Part shown: one piece after another, positions 25,820 through 37,507 of the stretch | Layout of the letters: each line of letters begins with the position of its first letter | Position numbering within the stretch: position 1 is the first letter of the stretch | NCBI RefSeq assembly: GCF_030867145.1 | Contig: NC_134454.1 | Span: forward strand, 67,624,308 to 67,688,307 | DNA: 64,000 nucleotides | Direction of reading: 5' to 3' | Source: Opisthocomus hoazin | Lineage: Eukaryota; Chordata; Aves; Opisthocomiformes; Opisthocomidae | The notes under the pieces: model-generated | Told to the model about the DNA's origin: nothing | The model's database searches: none | Seen by the model: only the letters and a program-made list of their open reading frames with translations | Position numbers and translations under genes: made by a program

Positions 25820-27524
25820 CTAAGAATGGGAATAAGAATAGTTCTAACACACCTTATCATTAAAAACTATTTAAAGCACTTTTAAAAACATGGAACAGAT
25901 ATAAGGGAGTTTGATGAAAGTCAGGCAATCCCTATTAGGAAGGCATTTTTTTCTGAGAACTGTGAACCTAAAGAAGCCTGAATGCATATTCTGTGTTACC
26001 TACACCCATGTAACAATCTCAGTTATCCTCTCTATTTTAGCTCAAGTTCTGGCTTAAAAATGCATTTCTGCATACAGAAAACAGACTAAGTGGGTTTAAA
26101 AAAATTAATATAGAAAAATCTGCTGTTCCTAACTAGAATTTCCCAGTCTTTCCAAGAAAGTGCTATACAAGCACCCTGTAGCCTATTAACATGAAAATCA
26201 AAGTAGCACATGCGCTAAACTAGCAAAGGTTACTCACTGCATTCATGTTTTCCTGTGAGAACGTTAAGGAGAAGACCTGAAAACTAATATAGTCACTGTT
26301 ATTGGTTCTAGACACTAAAATTTGCAAGACTCTAAACAATAATGTTTTAGGTGGACGGAAATGAGTTAGCTTCTGCAGTCATTTATTTAAAGGCTTTTTC
26401 TAGGCAGGTAAAGCAAAGCTTTTAAACTTCTTATTTTTTGTTTTGCTCCACCTCAACTGGTAGGTATCAATACACACAAGTAACAGCCACATTTTAACTA
26501 TTAATTCTGCAGTAAGTGTAAAACCAGAAAATAATGAAAAAAAAGTTTAAATGCCATAGGGTTTACTGTCTCTAGGAACAGACTGAATGGAATTTATAAA
26601 GACATTGGTAAAAGCTATCCTACAGTAAACTTGCTTTCCGTTCACTTTACATTCTCTGTGTTGAAAGAATACATGGATATTCCACTACTTTACCAAATTA
26701 TTCCTATAAAAACTGCTTTAAAAATAAAAAGGACCTAAAAAATAACTCAGGTGACAACAACTTGCTACCATGTATTAGGTTATGGCAGGAAAGACACATA
26801 ATCCACACATTACAAAGCACCAAGACAGATGGCACATTATTGCTCATTTTCAGCTCTGTACTACTGTGCATTTTTAATTGCTGCATTCCACTAGCAGGTG
26901 AAATGTTCCTGCTGAATAACTTGCTTTAAAGTTCCCAAAATAAGTTGTGATTTTATGTGAAAATGTTCAGACGTACTCCGTTTCTATATTCAGTTGTCTA
27001 TTAACATGTGTTTGGAGCTATATGAAAGACTTGCTAAACAGCATAACAGAAGGGTCAAATGCTAATACAGAAGCCATTTCCAATGAAGTGATGAGTTATT
27101 TCAAAATAATACAGCAAATCTCATATCTCCTCTCCTCAAATGGCAAAACATACAAGACTGAATTAACTTTTTCAGACCTTGACATATTTTAGGTACCACA
27201 AAGAGTAATTAAAAAAATTTGAAGAGGGAACAAAAACATTATAAAATTGAGAAAAATGTGAATATTGATGAGACAAGACTGGAGTAATGGAATGGTCCCC
27301 TTTCCAGAAATCTGAGGTCTGTAAAGCTTTCTTGTAATTATCACTAAAATACAAACTATAAACACGAGGAAACCTGGCTGAGTGTAATCCCTTTGTATTG
27401 TAAGCCAGGGCACCAGGGAACCATTTTCATAACCTGATCAAAATTCCATCTAAAAACTGGTGAGACCTTTATCACTGCATTCGTATTTGGAAAGGCTCTT
27501 CCAAAATCTCATTGTTCTAACTAC

Positions 27525-28208
27525 AACAGTGTCGTAGTTTAACCCGGCAGCTGGCAGCTAAGCACTAGCCAGCCACTCGCTCACCCCTCCCCTACCCCAC
27601 AGCAGGATAGGGAGGAGAAATGGACAAAAGGGGAAACTCGTGGGTTGAGATAAAGACAGTTTAATAAGGCAACAAAGGAAATGCTAATACTGCTAATACT
27701 ACTATTAATGATAATAATGGTAACAATAATGAATACGCAAAACAAACTACATACAATTATCTCACCAACTGATGACTGATTTGCAGTCAGTCCCCGAGCA
27801 GTGATCGCGGAACCCAGAATTCATGGATTTTGCAGATTTTGTGAAATTCTCCCCAGAAAATGAACTCACAGGAAAGTTCGAACTCCGAGACAAGAGAGGA
27901 TTCGAACTCACAGAAAAGAGAAGAGCTGATTCCTGCCCCCCAGCCCATCCCCATTCACAAACTGAGCACGACATCCATGGTAAGGGATATTTCCACCGGC
28001 CAGCCGGGGCTGCCTGCCTGGCTGTGCTCTGTCCCAGCTCCTGCCCACCTGCTCATTAGCTGAACGTGAGAGACTGAAAAAAGTCCTTGATTTCATAGCA
28101 ATGCCTGAAAACTTCCATGTTATCAACATTTTCCTCATACAAAACCCAGACCATGGCAGCTACTGAGAGGAAAATTAACTCCATCCCAGTCGAAACCAGG
28201 ACAAACAG
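27525..28208 (-). mobile_element. Solo LTR, ERVL-type, 5-bp target duplication
   Basis: The LTR proper is 27530-28203 (674 bp). Read on the minus strand it begins TGTCCTGGTTTCGACTGGG and ends GGGTTAAACTACGACA. It is flanked by a perfect 5-bp duplication, AACAG, at 27525-27529 and 28204-28208. The minus strand carries ATTAAACTGTCTTTATCTC near the 3' end, a plausible poly(A) region. The ends and the 5-bp duplication match the abundant bird ERVL (class III) solo LTRs. No retroviral coding sequence is present, consistent with LTR-LTR recombination. Confidence 0.9.
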
Positions 28209-28751
28209 TTTCTTCAAATTTCCAGTTTAAATATACTCATTGTCATTTTACACTTAAACCAACACTGTCACTTAATCTGTACAGTTTTCCTTGTGCACGT
28301 TTACCCTCTCTTCATCCTTTAGTGACTGCAGTTCTGTATTGCTTCAGCCTTGATTTTCCTGTTTTAAACATGCACGTTGTTTCAGCCTCTGCACTACAGT
28401 AATTAAATATTATGATAATCAGTGGAGTACACTTTTTTTTTTCTGAACCAGTTCAGGCTTAAATCATTCTTCTTTAACCTGAAGAGCCAGAATAGTGCAC
28501 ACAACTCCAGATGAGTGCTTTCATTTCATTTACTTTCAGGTGATGTAGAAATGTATAACAGAAAAGTCAGAATCTTTCAAACAGCCTATTCGGCGTCTGT
28601 CAACAGAAATATGTCCTTGGTACAGTATGCCTATGTTATATAATGCAAAACCAATGTCCAGAGTTTGAAAAAGTACAATGACAAGTTCTAGAAGCCTTCA
28701 AATTTAAAATATGAAATGACCTAGGACGAAGTTTTTTTTATTTCTTTGTGA
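28209..28751. other. Spacer between the two LTRs
   Basis: About 540 bp of AT-rich intronic sequence. It has no retroviral coding content, so the two LTRs are not the ends of one provirus (they are also in opposite orientation). Confidence 0.6.
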
Positions 28752-29172
28752 GAAGTTGTCCTGGGTTTGGCCAGGACAGGGTTAACTTTCACCAGAAGCC
28801 AGGAGAGGACACAGCCAGGTGGGCTGACCCAACCTGGCCAAACAGAACAGGGTATTCCATACCATGTGCCACCACGCTGCGCTCCGGTGGGGGAGCTGGC
28901 CAGGGGGAAGGCAGTCGCGGCTCGGGAGCGCACGGGGCACCGGGCGGTGAGAGTTGCTCCGTGCGTTTCCCTGTCTGTTTTGTATGTTCTTCTTCTCTGT
29001 AATGTGGTTGTTACTTTTGGCTTTGTTTGCTGTTCTGTTAAACTGCCCTTATCCTGACCCACCAGTTTTTGCCTTTTTCTTTCCATTCTCCTCCCCACCC
29101 CAGCTGGGAGAGGGGCGACAGAGGGGCCGCGTGGCCCTTTGGTGCTGGCCACAGCCAAACTGCAATAGAATT
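28752..29172 (+). mobile_element. Second, degraded ERVL-type solo LTR
   Basis: The LTR proper is about 28757-29167. It begins TGTCCTGGGTTTGGCCAGG. Its 3' part (GTTAAACTGCCCTTATCC, then a pyrimidine/GGGGAG stretch, then CCAAACTGCAATA) aligns by eye with the minus strand of the 27.5-kb LTR (ATTAAACTGTCTTTATCTC ... TTAAACTACGACA). The flanks GAAGT (28752-28756) and GAATT (29168-29172) may be a decayed 5-bp target duplication. It is more GC-rich and more decayed at its 3' end than its neighbour. Confidence 0.72.
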
Positions 29173-30420
29173 CTTTTCAACAACTGCTGGCAAAGCGACA
29201 GGTTTAGAGTAGAAGGGGCTCTGTAACTTTGTCCCCAGTCACAAATAGAACACAGTGCCAAAGCACATTCCCAGACTTTGGAGTTACATCTTCTACAGTG
29301 AGAGTTGAGGGGCAGGGGGAAAGTACTTTTGCAAGCAATTCTTGGGCACAGTTCAGGCTCAGCGCGAGTGTGGATCATTCTCAGGGCACACTTGTGTGCA
29401 TACTACCAATTTTAAGTGGACGAAAACTCAGTAGATCAGATTCAGGCTGTCCTGTGTCAGGTGGCTGCAGTGCTGGTAAACATACCCTTAAGCAACCAAT
29501 TAAATAGTTCAGATACAATCTGTTACATCACTAGGTATTTATCTGAAAGTTAGAAAAGGTTCGATTCTTAATATCCAGTAAACACTTCTTAGAATATCAT
29601 GCCTGTAGGCACATCTTGCAGAGCACCTGTTTTCAATGTATTAGAATCCTCCATCATTCTAAAACTATATAATCATTGCAGATAAAAAACAACATTAAGA
29701 TCTCTGTCCTAGATAATAATCCTTATTATTCAGTGTTTTTTTTCTTTTACAGCTTTGATGGAATACCTTAAGTAACCTGCGAGTCAGTGGGAGATGAACA
29801 AGCGTGGTGCTGGGTGACAATCCACTCGGAGCACCCCTGACACCACCTTCCTGCCACAAACTCACTCTTACTCCTGGCTCTGGAAACTGTCTTTTGAGGT
29901 ACGCCCTGTAGCAGCAGACGTGTGAAGTGCAACAACTGAAGGGGAAGCATTCGCCTTATGGGAGAGGTCTTCAAGGTCTCCAGGCCGTGAAGTATTGTAC
30001 ACTAGGTCCACTTCATGAGGTTGAGGCATTCAGGAAAAGATCTTGGTTAAACTCCAGATGTCACGCTCAAACTCTGAACTACCGCCCTATCAACATACAA
30101 GCTTGGTGTATTGTAATTTTAGATATAATAGTCAAGTGAGCAAGAAGTAAATCTAAGCATATGAACATTTTAAGGTATAGTTTAGTAGACAACTTAACAA
30201 ACAACATTAAATTATATTGACTGTCACTTCAAGCTCTCCCTCTTCCCATTACAATTACTTTACGACCAAAAATTTCCTCTTACTAAATCATTCAGCCTTG
30301 TGAAAAGAGAACTCATACGAGCATGTCTTCACTACCTACAGATTTTTCCAATCAAACACTACATATAAAACAGTACTACTAATGTTAAACCCACAAAAAA
30401 TAATTAGATTTTCCACTTAC

Positions 30421-30516
30421 TCTTTGTATGTTCCTGTTTCAGGATCTTCGGTCATAACATCATGCAGCCCTTCCACTGAAATGCTGATGATACCACAAAA
30501 TTTATCTTGGATAACA
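30421..30516 (-). CDS. IPO11: Importin-11 coding exon
   Basis: A 96-bp exon with acceptor TTTTCCAG and donor GTAAGT. The first base completes the Ser codon started upstream and the last two bases start the Asp codon finished downstream. It encodes VIQDKFCGIISISVEGLHDV followed by MTEDPETGTYK, matching vertebrate IPO11. This is the exon immediately downstream of the 20-kb intron that houses LRRC70. Confidence 0.96.
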
Positions 30517-33500
30517 CTGGAAAAGAACAGGAAAGTGACTTAGCTAAAGGAACTAAACAGGAAATTTGCTCAGTAACTGCAGAGCACATTTACTAAGTAG
30601 TATTTTCATTGCTTAGTGCTTAGCCAAGCATACTATCAAGCAGCCACTTTTTTATTTTAATTACACAAAGGCTTCAAAACTATGCAAAAAACATTATTCT
30701 TAAATAGACTAAAACCACCTGTGCTACTGCTGAAAACCTAGAAAAATTTGTAAGTGGAACAAAAGAAAGAATACATTAGCTCAGGACTCAGTCGGGAGGG
30801 CATGCTCCCACTAGCAGGGAGGTCAGAGTACTGGCTTCTGTTCCTAACACATTTACACATTTTCCCCCATCACTCTTCAATGCAAAATCTACACACAAAT
30901 CCTTGAGCAAAGGGCAACTTGTAAAGATGTCACACTCCCCTATCGTTTTCTCTGTCTGATCTTATGAGTATTTCTTCACCCTCCCAGGTAGGTGAATGAC
31001 TCCCCACAGAGGGGTGAGAAATATCCACACCCAGTTCTGCACAAACGTCACTTCCTTGACTGTAGAGAGAAAGGTGGGGTGCGATTTCTCCGCTTAAATA
31101 CAGGCACCTCCTGCCATTTGAAACACGAGGCTACTTATGACAACTGCAAAGGACTGGTAGGTATCACTTGGGACTTAAAAGAGGTAAGCACATTTTCTCT
31201 GCATGTACTGAAGGCCAGACTGGATACCCCCACAATGCCCAAAATGACACTAAACACTTACATTTAGACACTTGCCCCTGCCTTGGGAATTGATGTGCCT
31301 GTGGGGTGAGGGCACAGAAACATGATCTCCCCACAATGGATAAAGTAAGTGCCACCAGCTCCAAGTTAATGGAAAGCAGCTGTGACTGCTGTTGCTGCTG
31401 AATTTCCTGCTGCTGTGGATCTAATGCCAGAGATGCACTACTGTGGAACTTCGGTGCGTGCACTCTTATCCTGTGAACTACAACAGGGTGAAGACACACT
31501 GCAAGTGAAAAGATGTTCATCTCAAAGACTGCAAAAGTTCCAGCTACAAGCAGCAAAGAAAAAGAAATGGACTAACTGGTGATGTTACACTACAACCCTG
31601 TCCATGTGACTGTAACTGATGGAAGCATTTTGTTGCTCCCTCTTTGGGATCTCAGGCTTAAGTTTCCCCAAAAGATGATGCTGCTGTCCAGTAGGTAGAA
31701 GCAGACATGTTCCTTATCTGTTTAAAGGTAGTGAATACTAAGCTCATGTATTATAGTTTGATCCTTTATGTTTTAAACTAAGACAAACCTATTTCTTAAT
31801 AGCCTTTAATTTCCTTTTCTTATTTGGAATGAAAAATGCAAAACTGGGTAAGCTGTAGTTCCTTGTACATTAGTTATTGCATTTGAAAAACTACTTGTCA
31901 GACATGCAACAAAATTTTACATGTACGACAAACAGACTTTTTAGAGCAATTAATGCTTTGGGAAAAAAACATCAAGTTAGAACACTAAGCATATAAAATA
32001 TTTCTTTTAAATTTGTTTTGCTAAGATTATGATTCAACTCACAATAATTTTGTTGCCAAAGGATTATTTTTGTTCCCTTTTTTGTTCAGCTGCTGTCAAA
32101 AGCTATGATCTGAAATGTATTTTGTGTAATGAACCTTGAAACTCCTACATTCCACAAGATTAAGACTGACACAATTTCCATTCAGTTTGGCTTATTCTTA
32201 TTATAATTGTCAATTATATACTTTAAAAGAGACTTTCTCCCTTGCCCAAAAGCTTCCCCAGCTCATTCAGAACAGCAAAGTATTATATGTTGTGAGACTG
32301 AATCTCTGTGGGGTTCTGCAGACAGCAAGCAGCCTACCGACCACACAGCCCTGCTGAGACAGTGGGTGCTGCCTGCTCAGCAGCCTGCAGAATGAGCCCT
32401 CGGAGACAGAGCAGGTTTCTTCACTCAAGCCAGAAGTTCCTACCTAGCACACCTCCCATTAAAGCTCTTTCACATCATACTTGTTTTGAAACACATCTCT
32501 AGGAAAATAACATTAACGTGGTTAATATTTTCCAACATGACAAAGGAAACAGCTGTCCTCAGATTCATGTCAATAGAGGACAAGGGGCATTCAACCAAGA
32601 ACAAATGCAAACACTTTGCACCCTGGAGAAGTAAACTATGCCCTGTACATACAAACTATTCAGTTGATAATACAGGTTGCTATGCATTAGCTTGTAGTTA
32701 TATTTCTTGCTTTTAAGCTGCACGAAGAACCCCTAACCGCCACATAAATTTTATATTGTGAGGGAAGAGAAAAGCGTTTGACCTAATGAAGGAATAGCCC
32801 TTTCTTCAGCTGCAAGGCTAATTATGCTGAATCTATTCAGAGTGATTACTTTAATTAACTAATATGTAAATAAACACTGTAGGCATAGTGCTCATTAACT
32901 TTATGGATTTTTTCCAAGCTTGCAGATTGACAGGAGGAGCACACAGGGAGGCTCATCTCAGTAACTTGTGCTCCCAAGGATCTGTGATATTTCCAGACCA
33001 AAAATCAGGATAGCGGTTGAAGAACCAAAATACTGTTCTTGATAGTTAGCTCCACTGCACATACAGAAATCATTAATTTATTTACTTGGAAAGGATATTA
33101 TTTCTTTATGGCATAAATGAGGAATGGTATTTTACTTCTTTCTTCAGTGAAAGAAAATTCTTTGGTGTTTTTCTTTTTTTTGAGGAAAACAAAGCTAAAG
33201 GATGTAGAAGATCTTTCAAAATGGGGTAACTGTTGCCTGTAGCTTTCAGTAAAGATAATACCTTCTCTTTTCTCCCTTTTCTTTCTTTTCCCTTTAAATG
33301 GGACATTAAGTTTCTTCTAACAAAGACTCACTGAAATGTTTACCAAGTATGGAATCATTATACAATGTGACTATTTTTAGAATATAAGACTGGTGCTGGT
33401 GAAAAATAGACAGCATTGGGTCGTCATGCTTCCAAAAAAATAAACCGCAGTTAAAGTTCAGCAGCAATATAAAATGCACCAGGCTTTGTTTTCATAGAAG

Positions 33501-36500
33501 AGAGCCATGCAAACCAACATAATACCTTTTTAAAGTGAGTATAATGCTTGTTTCAAGAAATACATTAGGAAGTCATGAGTGGAATCAGAAGAGACAGGGA
33601 AACAGTACTTAGATTACTTTCAAAATGGAACAGTTATTACTGTCCATACTAAATCTTAACTCAGGAGGATGGCACCATGTAAGCAGCTTCCTCACTTAAC
33701 TGCACATAATCCAGATCATCAATGGAACAAACAACAGCATCGAGTTGTGACTGGTTTTATAACTACCCAGTTTCCCTAAGCTGTTGGAACAAAACCTCAT
33801 TTGGTATGCAGCAAAAATTATCAAAAGACAAGCCCAGAATTAGAGTATTGTAACTTCTATAAACTTGTTAGAATTTAAAACACTCCAGAACCCATTTTCA
33901 AAGATGCAATTAACACATATTAGCATAATTTTTTATTACAGAAAGGATCATTTATGCTGTCTGTAATAAAAATTCACTTTGCCTATAACGAAAACAAAAT
34001 GGAGCAAACATTTAGGGCAGTTTGCACATGACCAACCTCAAACCTTTTATTTAAAAGTTTGCATAATTTGTCAGACAAAAGAATAAAAGCTTTGCAAAGG
34101 AAAAAAACAGACCAAATACCTGTTCTGAAAAAGTAATATTCAACTTTTTCTTATTCTGTCTATCATTCCTAATACACTCTGCTTTCTAATCAACATTTTA
34201 TTATTCTGAGGATTTATGCAAAAATTCAGAATTTGGATTTCAATTACATAGATAACGACTGTAAATAAAGCTCTACCATCAGCTTAGTAAAATATATATC
34301 ATGATAAATTTTTAGGAGCACTTGAATAAAATGGTCCCCATGTCTGCTATGCATATTCCTCAGTCTATCAGAAAGGGAGGAAAATCTCTGCATGGTAAAA
34401 CATACTTTTTTAGAGATAAAAACGGAGAGAAGAAAATCTTTTCTGCTTTTCTATGTTCACCAGAACAAAGCAGCTAACACCAAAAAAGATAAAAGCTTAC
34501 CAGTGTACAGTACATTTGAGAAAGATTAATTATTCCTTTATTCTTATCTCATTAGCCAAGGAAAATGGTGGAGTGGACAAATGAAGACTACTTTGCACAT
34601 ACTGTGAGCAATGCAGATGATTATTCCACACCCCACACCCCGGCCCCCTATCTTAGGAGCCGCACAGTGCTTAGGAGCTCCTAAAACAGTAATGTGGCAG
34701 ATAAGACAACATTCCCAGGGGAGTCCCACAGCTGACCATAAATGTGATGACCATAAAGCGCCATTTTGCTTCATGAGGGCAGACTCAATTAAGTCTTCTA
34801 ATGTATTCTCTAATGATTTTAATAGTTAGACATATGAACCACACGTGTACATGAAAAGATCTGCTTCCTAGTGTGAACATTTAAATACAAAAGCTACTAA
34901 CGGCAGAAGACAGGCATTTCCCCCACAACTGCATAATGAATCTCTCTATTCCTTGTTAGTCCAGTACAAACTGTTGGCCAGCAGGGTATCAGAGGATGAC
35001 TCCACTCCAAAGCATAGCTTCCAATTGCTCCAACCCTTTGCCTGAACAAACTGCTCTGACAGCATCAGTCTCCTTTCATGCTCCATCAGTACCGATGGTG
35101 AGACTCACACCTGGCAAACTACTCCTACAGCATCTTGCCAGTGGAAAGGATGCACCTTCAGAGGGTACCTCTCATGCTCTTTTGTAGAGAACCACTGTGG
35201 AAATCAGAGTCTAAAGAAACAGGGGTGTTCCCTGTCAGATTTTGTCGAGAACTTGGTTTGTTCAGTCTCAACCTTTGCCCGCTCCAAAAACTCCTCTTTA
35301 ACAAAATCACAGCAGCGTTTCTAGCAATGAAAACTTAACTAGCTTCCACTAAACTTTAAGTCCATTATTTCTGAAGACATCCACATAAGATAGAAAATTT
35401 AGAAATATATCACCTAAAACTGCAGAACCTACTACTGTGCAATCACTGATTGTGCAGCTGTTATTAAATGAAAACACATTTAACATCACGAGTAATTATG
35501 TAGGAAAGGCAGAAAGTAACAAATATGGGTTAAAGAGGAAAAGATCATAACGGATTAGCCACCTTAAAAAAAAAATAAGCATGAATCAGTGTTTTCTTTC
35601 CTTATAAACATTTGCCCGTTACATTTGACATCTGATCTATAAGTAGAAAATTATTTAAAAAAGTTTCTACTCAAGCAATCCAAAATAGTTTTAAGCTTCT
35701 GCTCAAGTAGCTGAATTAAGTGCTCCATAAAATAAAAGTACTTGATCTATGATACAGCAAATTACAGTAAAATGTAGTATTACGATACAGTAAATTGATA
35801 TTTCGTTACATTCAATAGAGACATGTAACGAGCAACAACAGAGGCACACTTGCACATTCACACCCACACAGGGCAGTCAAGGTCTATGAATGTACTGGTA
35901 GCAGATCATGCGTGCCATTCGTGGAAGTGAACTGGAGATGGACAAGCAGGGAGCCGCACAACACAGCCAGGCACACCGGTTACGCCAGCAAAGAGCAGGC
36001 AAGAGAGCTAGAACAGGAACCCTGAGGGCAGTTCTGGTTCCTCTGCAGAATGCCCCGGTCTCCAGGCTGGGTCCTGGGACAGCCAGAAACTCCTACACAA
36101 CTTAAATCCTCCCCACCCCCCAGAGGAGAGACTATCAAAACATTGTTCTCCACTTTTTCTTGAGCAAAATGATCTAACTATAACTTGTGTTGCTTATAAA
36201 CCAAGGGGTTGAAATCTCTAGGCCACACACCTGTAGAAGACAAACAGTACCTACAAAAGTAAGTCCTACTTAGCTAGCTGAAGATTTTACAAGACTAGAC
36301 TATTTGGAACATATTTTTATGACTTCTTCCTGAATAAAGTTTGAATTACTGGAGTAACAACGAGGCAGAAAAAAAACCTCCACAGAAATTCAGGTCGAAA
36401 ATAAAGCTACAACACTCTCGACATAACCTGACAACAATGTAAACAGAACATCATTATTCGAAATAGAACTAAAATGTTAAACCAAATGCAAACCATATAG

Positions 36501-37409
36501 TAAAATCATATCCACCTTTTGAAGATCAAGCCTAAAATTAGGTCTTCACTAAGACAATGTATTTTGACCTGACATTTCCAAATATACACCGCAAATATGT
36601 AAATATCTTCAGCAATTAATCTAGAATTACGTATTCAAAATGTAGTACATTTCTTCAGTTCATACCTCTTATCTAGCCAAGAACTCCCTCAAACTATTGC
36701 TATGCAGATGACAATATATCTTTTATTGACAATAATTAACCAGCTCTATTACCTTAGACATAACAAATCCGGTGAATTTTTCAAACCAATAGAAAATTAT
36801 TTTCCCTATTAACTCCAGTTTTAGGTATTATCATAAAATGATACAGATACACACTAACAAAAAAATCACTTTAATATATTCATTATACAGATTGAATACA
36901 CAACTTTATATATTAAAATATGTCATAGGTATGAATAAAATTTGTACAATTTTAAATTTTTCTTTTCCTCAAGGAGTTTGAATGTGCTAGATCTAAATAT
37001 GCTTACTTTTTTCTCCACTGTGATGATTAATATAGGCAGAGTAGAAACTGCATTACAATAAATAAATGAAAGATTGCTTTTTTCTTATTCCCTCAGATTT
37101 CTTGGCTTCATAATCCTGCTAAAAACTGATGTTTTGCTTGCTTCGAACTTCAAATTAGATATGGAATTTCTATAGAAACTTATACCATTAAATATTGCAA
37201 AATAAAAACAAATATATGTGTACTTTATACTGCACGTATACTTGAGTTATAGGTGAAAGATTCCTACAACAGGGACAAAGGATAATATACCTATCCATGT
37301 CAGATTTAAATGACATCTAATATAAAAATCAATAAACTTCAAAACAATCAGGAAGCAAATGATAATCCAGAACCCAAATTATACCATTTTCCACCATCCT
37401 ATCAACTAG
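30517..37409 (-). other. IPO11 intron, part downstream of LRRC70
   Basis: About 6.9 kb of AT-rich intron. Frames stay below about 130 codons and show no recognisable domain, and no CR1 or LTR was identified. Part of it may be LRRC70 3' UTR. Confidence 0.55.
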
Positions 37410-37415
37410 TTTATT
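37410..37415 (-). terminator. LRRC70: Candidate LRRC70 poly(A) signal
   Basis: AATAAA on the minus strand, about 92 nt after the LRRC70 stop. Further AATAAA/ATTAAA hexamers lie downstream (for example TTTATT at 36722-36727), so the used site is uncertain. Confidence 0.35.
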
Positions 37416-37507
37416 CTGATCAGTGAAGGTATTTTAAGAAAACTGAGTTCTTGATTTCTTGACATTTCAGATCACCATAAAGTTAACATCAAATCAAACG
37501 AGATAAA

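Larger units (their letters stand above)
25820..30420 (-). other. IPO11 intron with two solo LTRs
   Basis: A 4.6-kb intron. Apart from the two LTRs at 27.5-29.2 kb, the sequence is AT-rich with no recognised gene. Confidence 0.6.

Noticed and set aside
27870..27930. GTTCGAACTCC and GATTCGAACTC, resembling the tRNA B box/T loop
   Set aside because: They lie inside the ERVL-type LTR, with no matching A box, anticodon stem or acceptor stem at the right spacing. They appear to be a local repeat within the LTR.
28721..29158. Minus-strand frame of 145 codons as a gene
   Set aside because: It lies almost wholly within the second LTR and has no recognisable domain. It is a chance frame in GC-rich LTR sequence.
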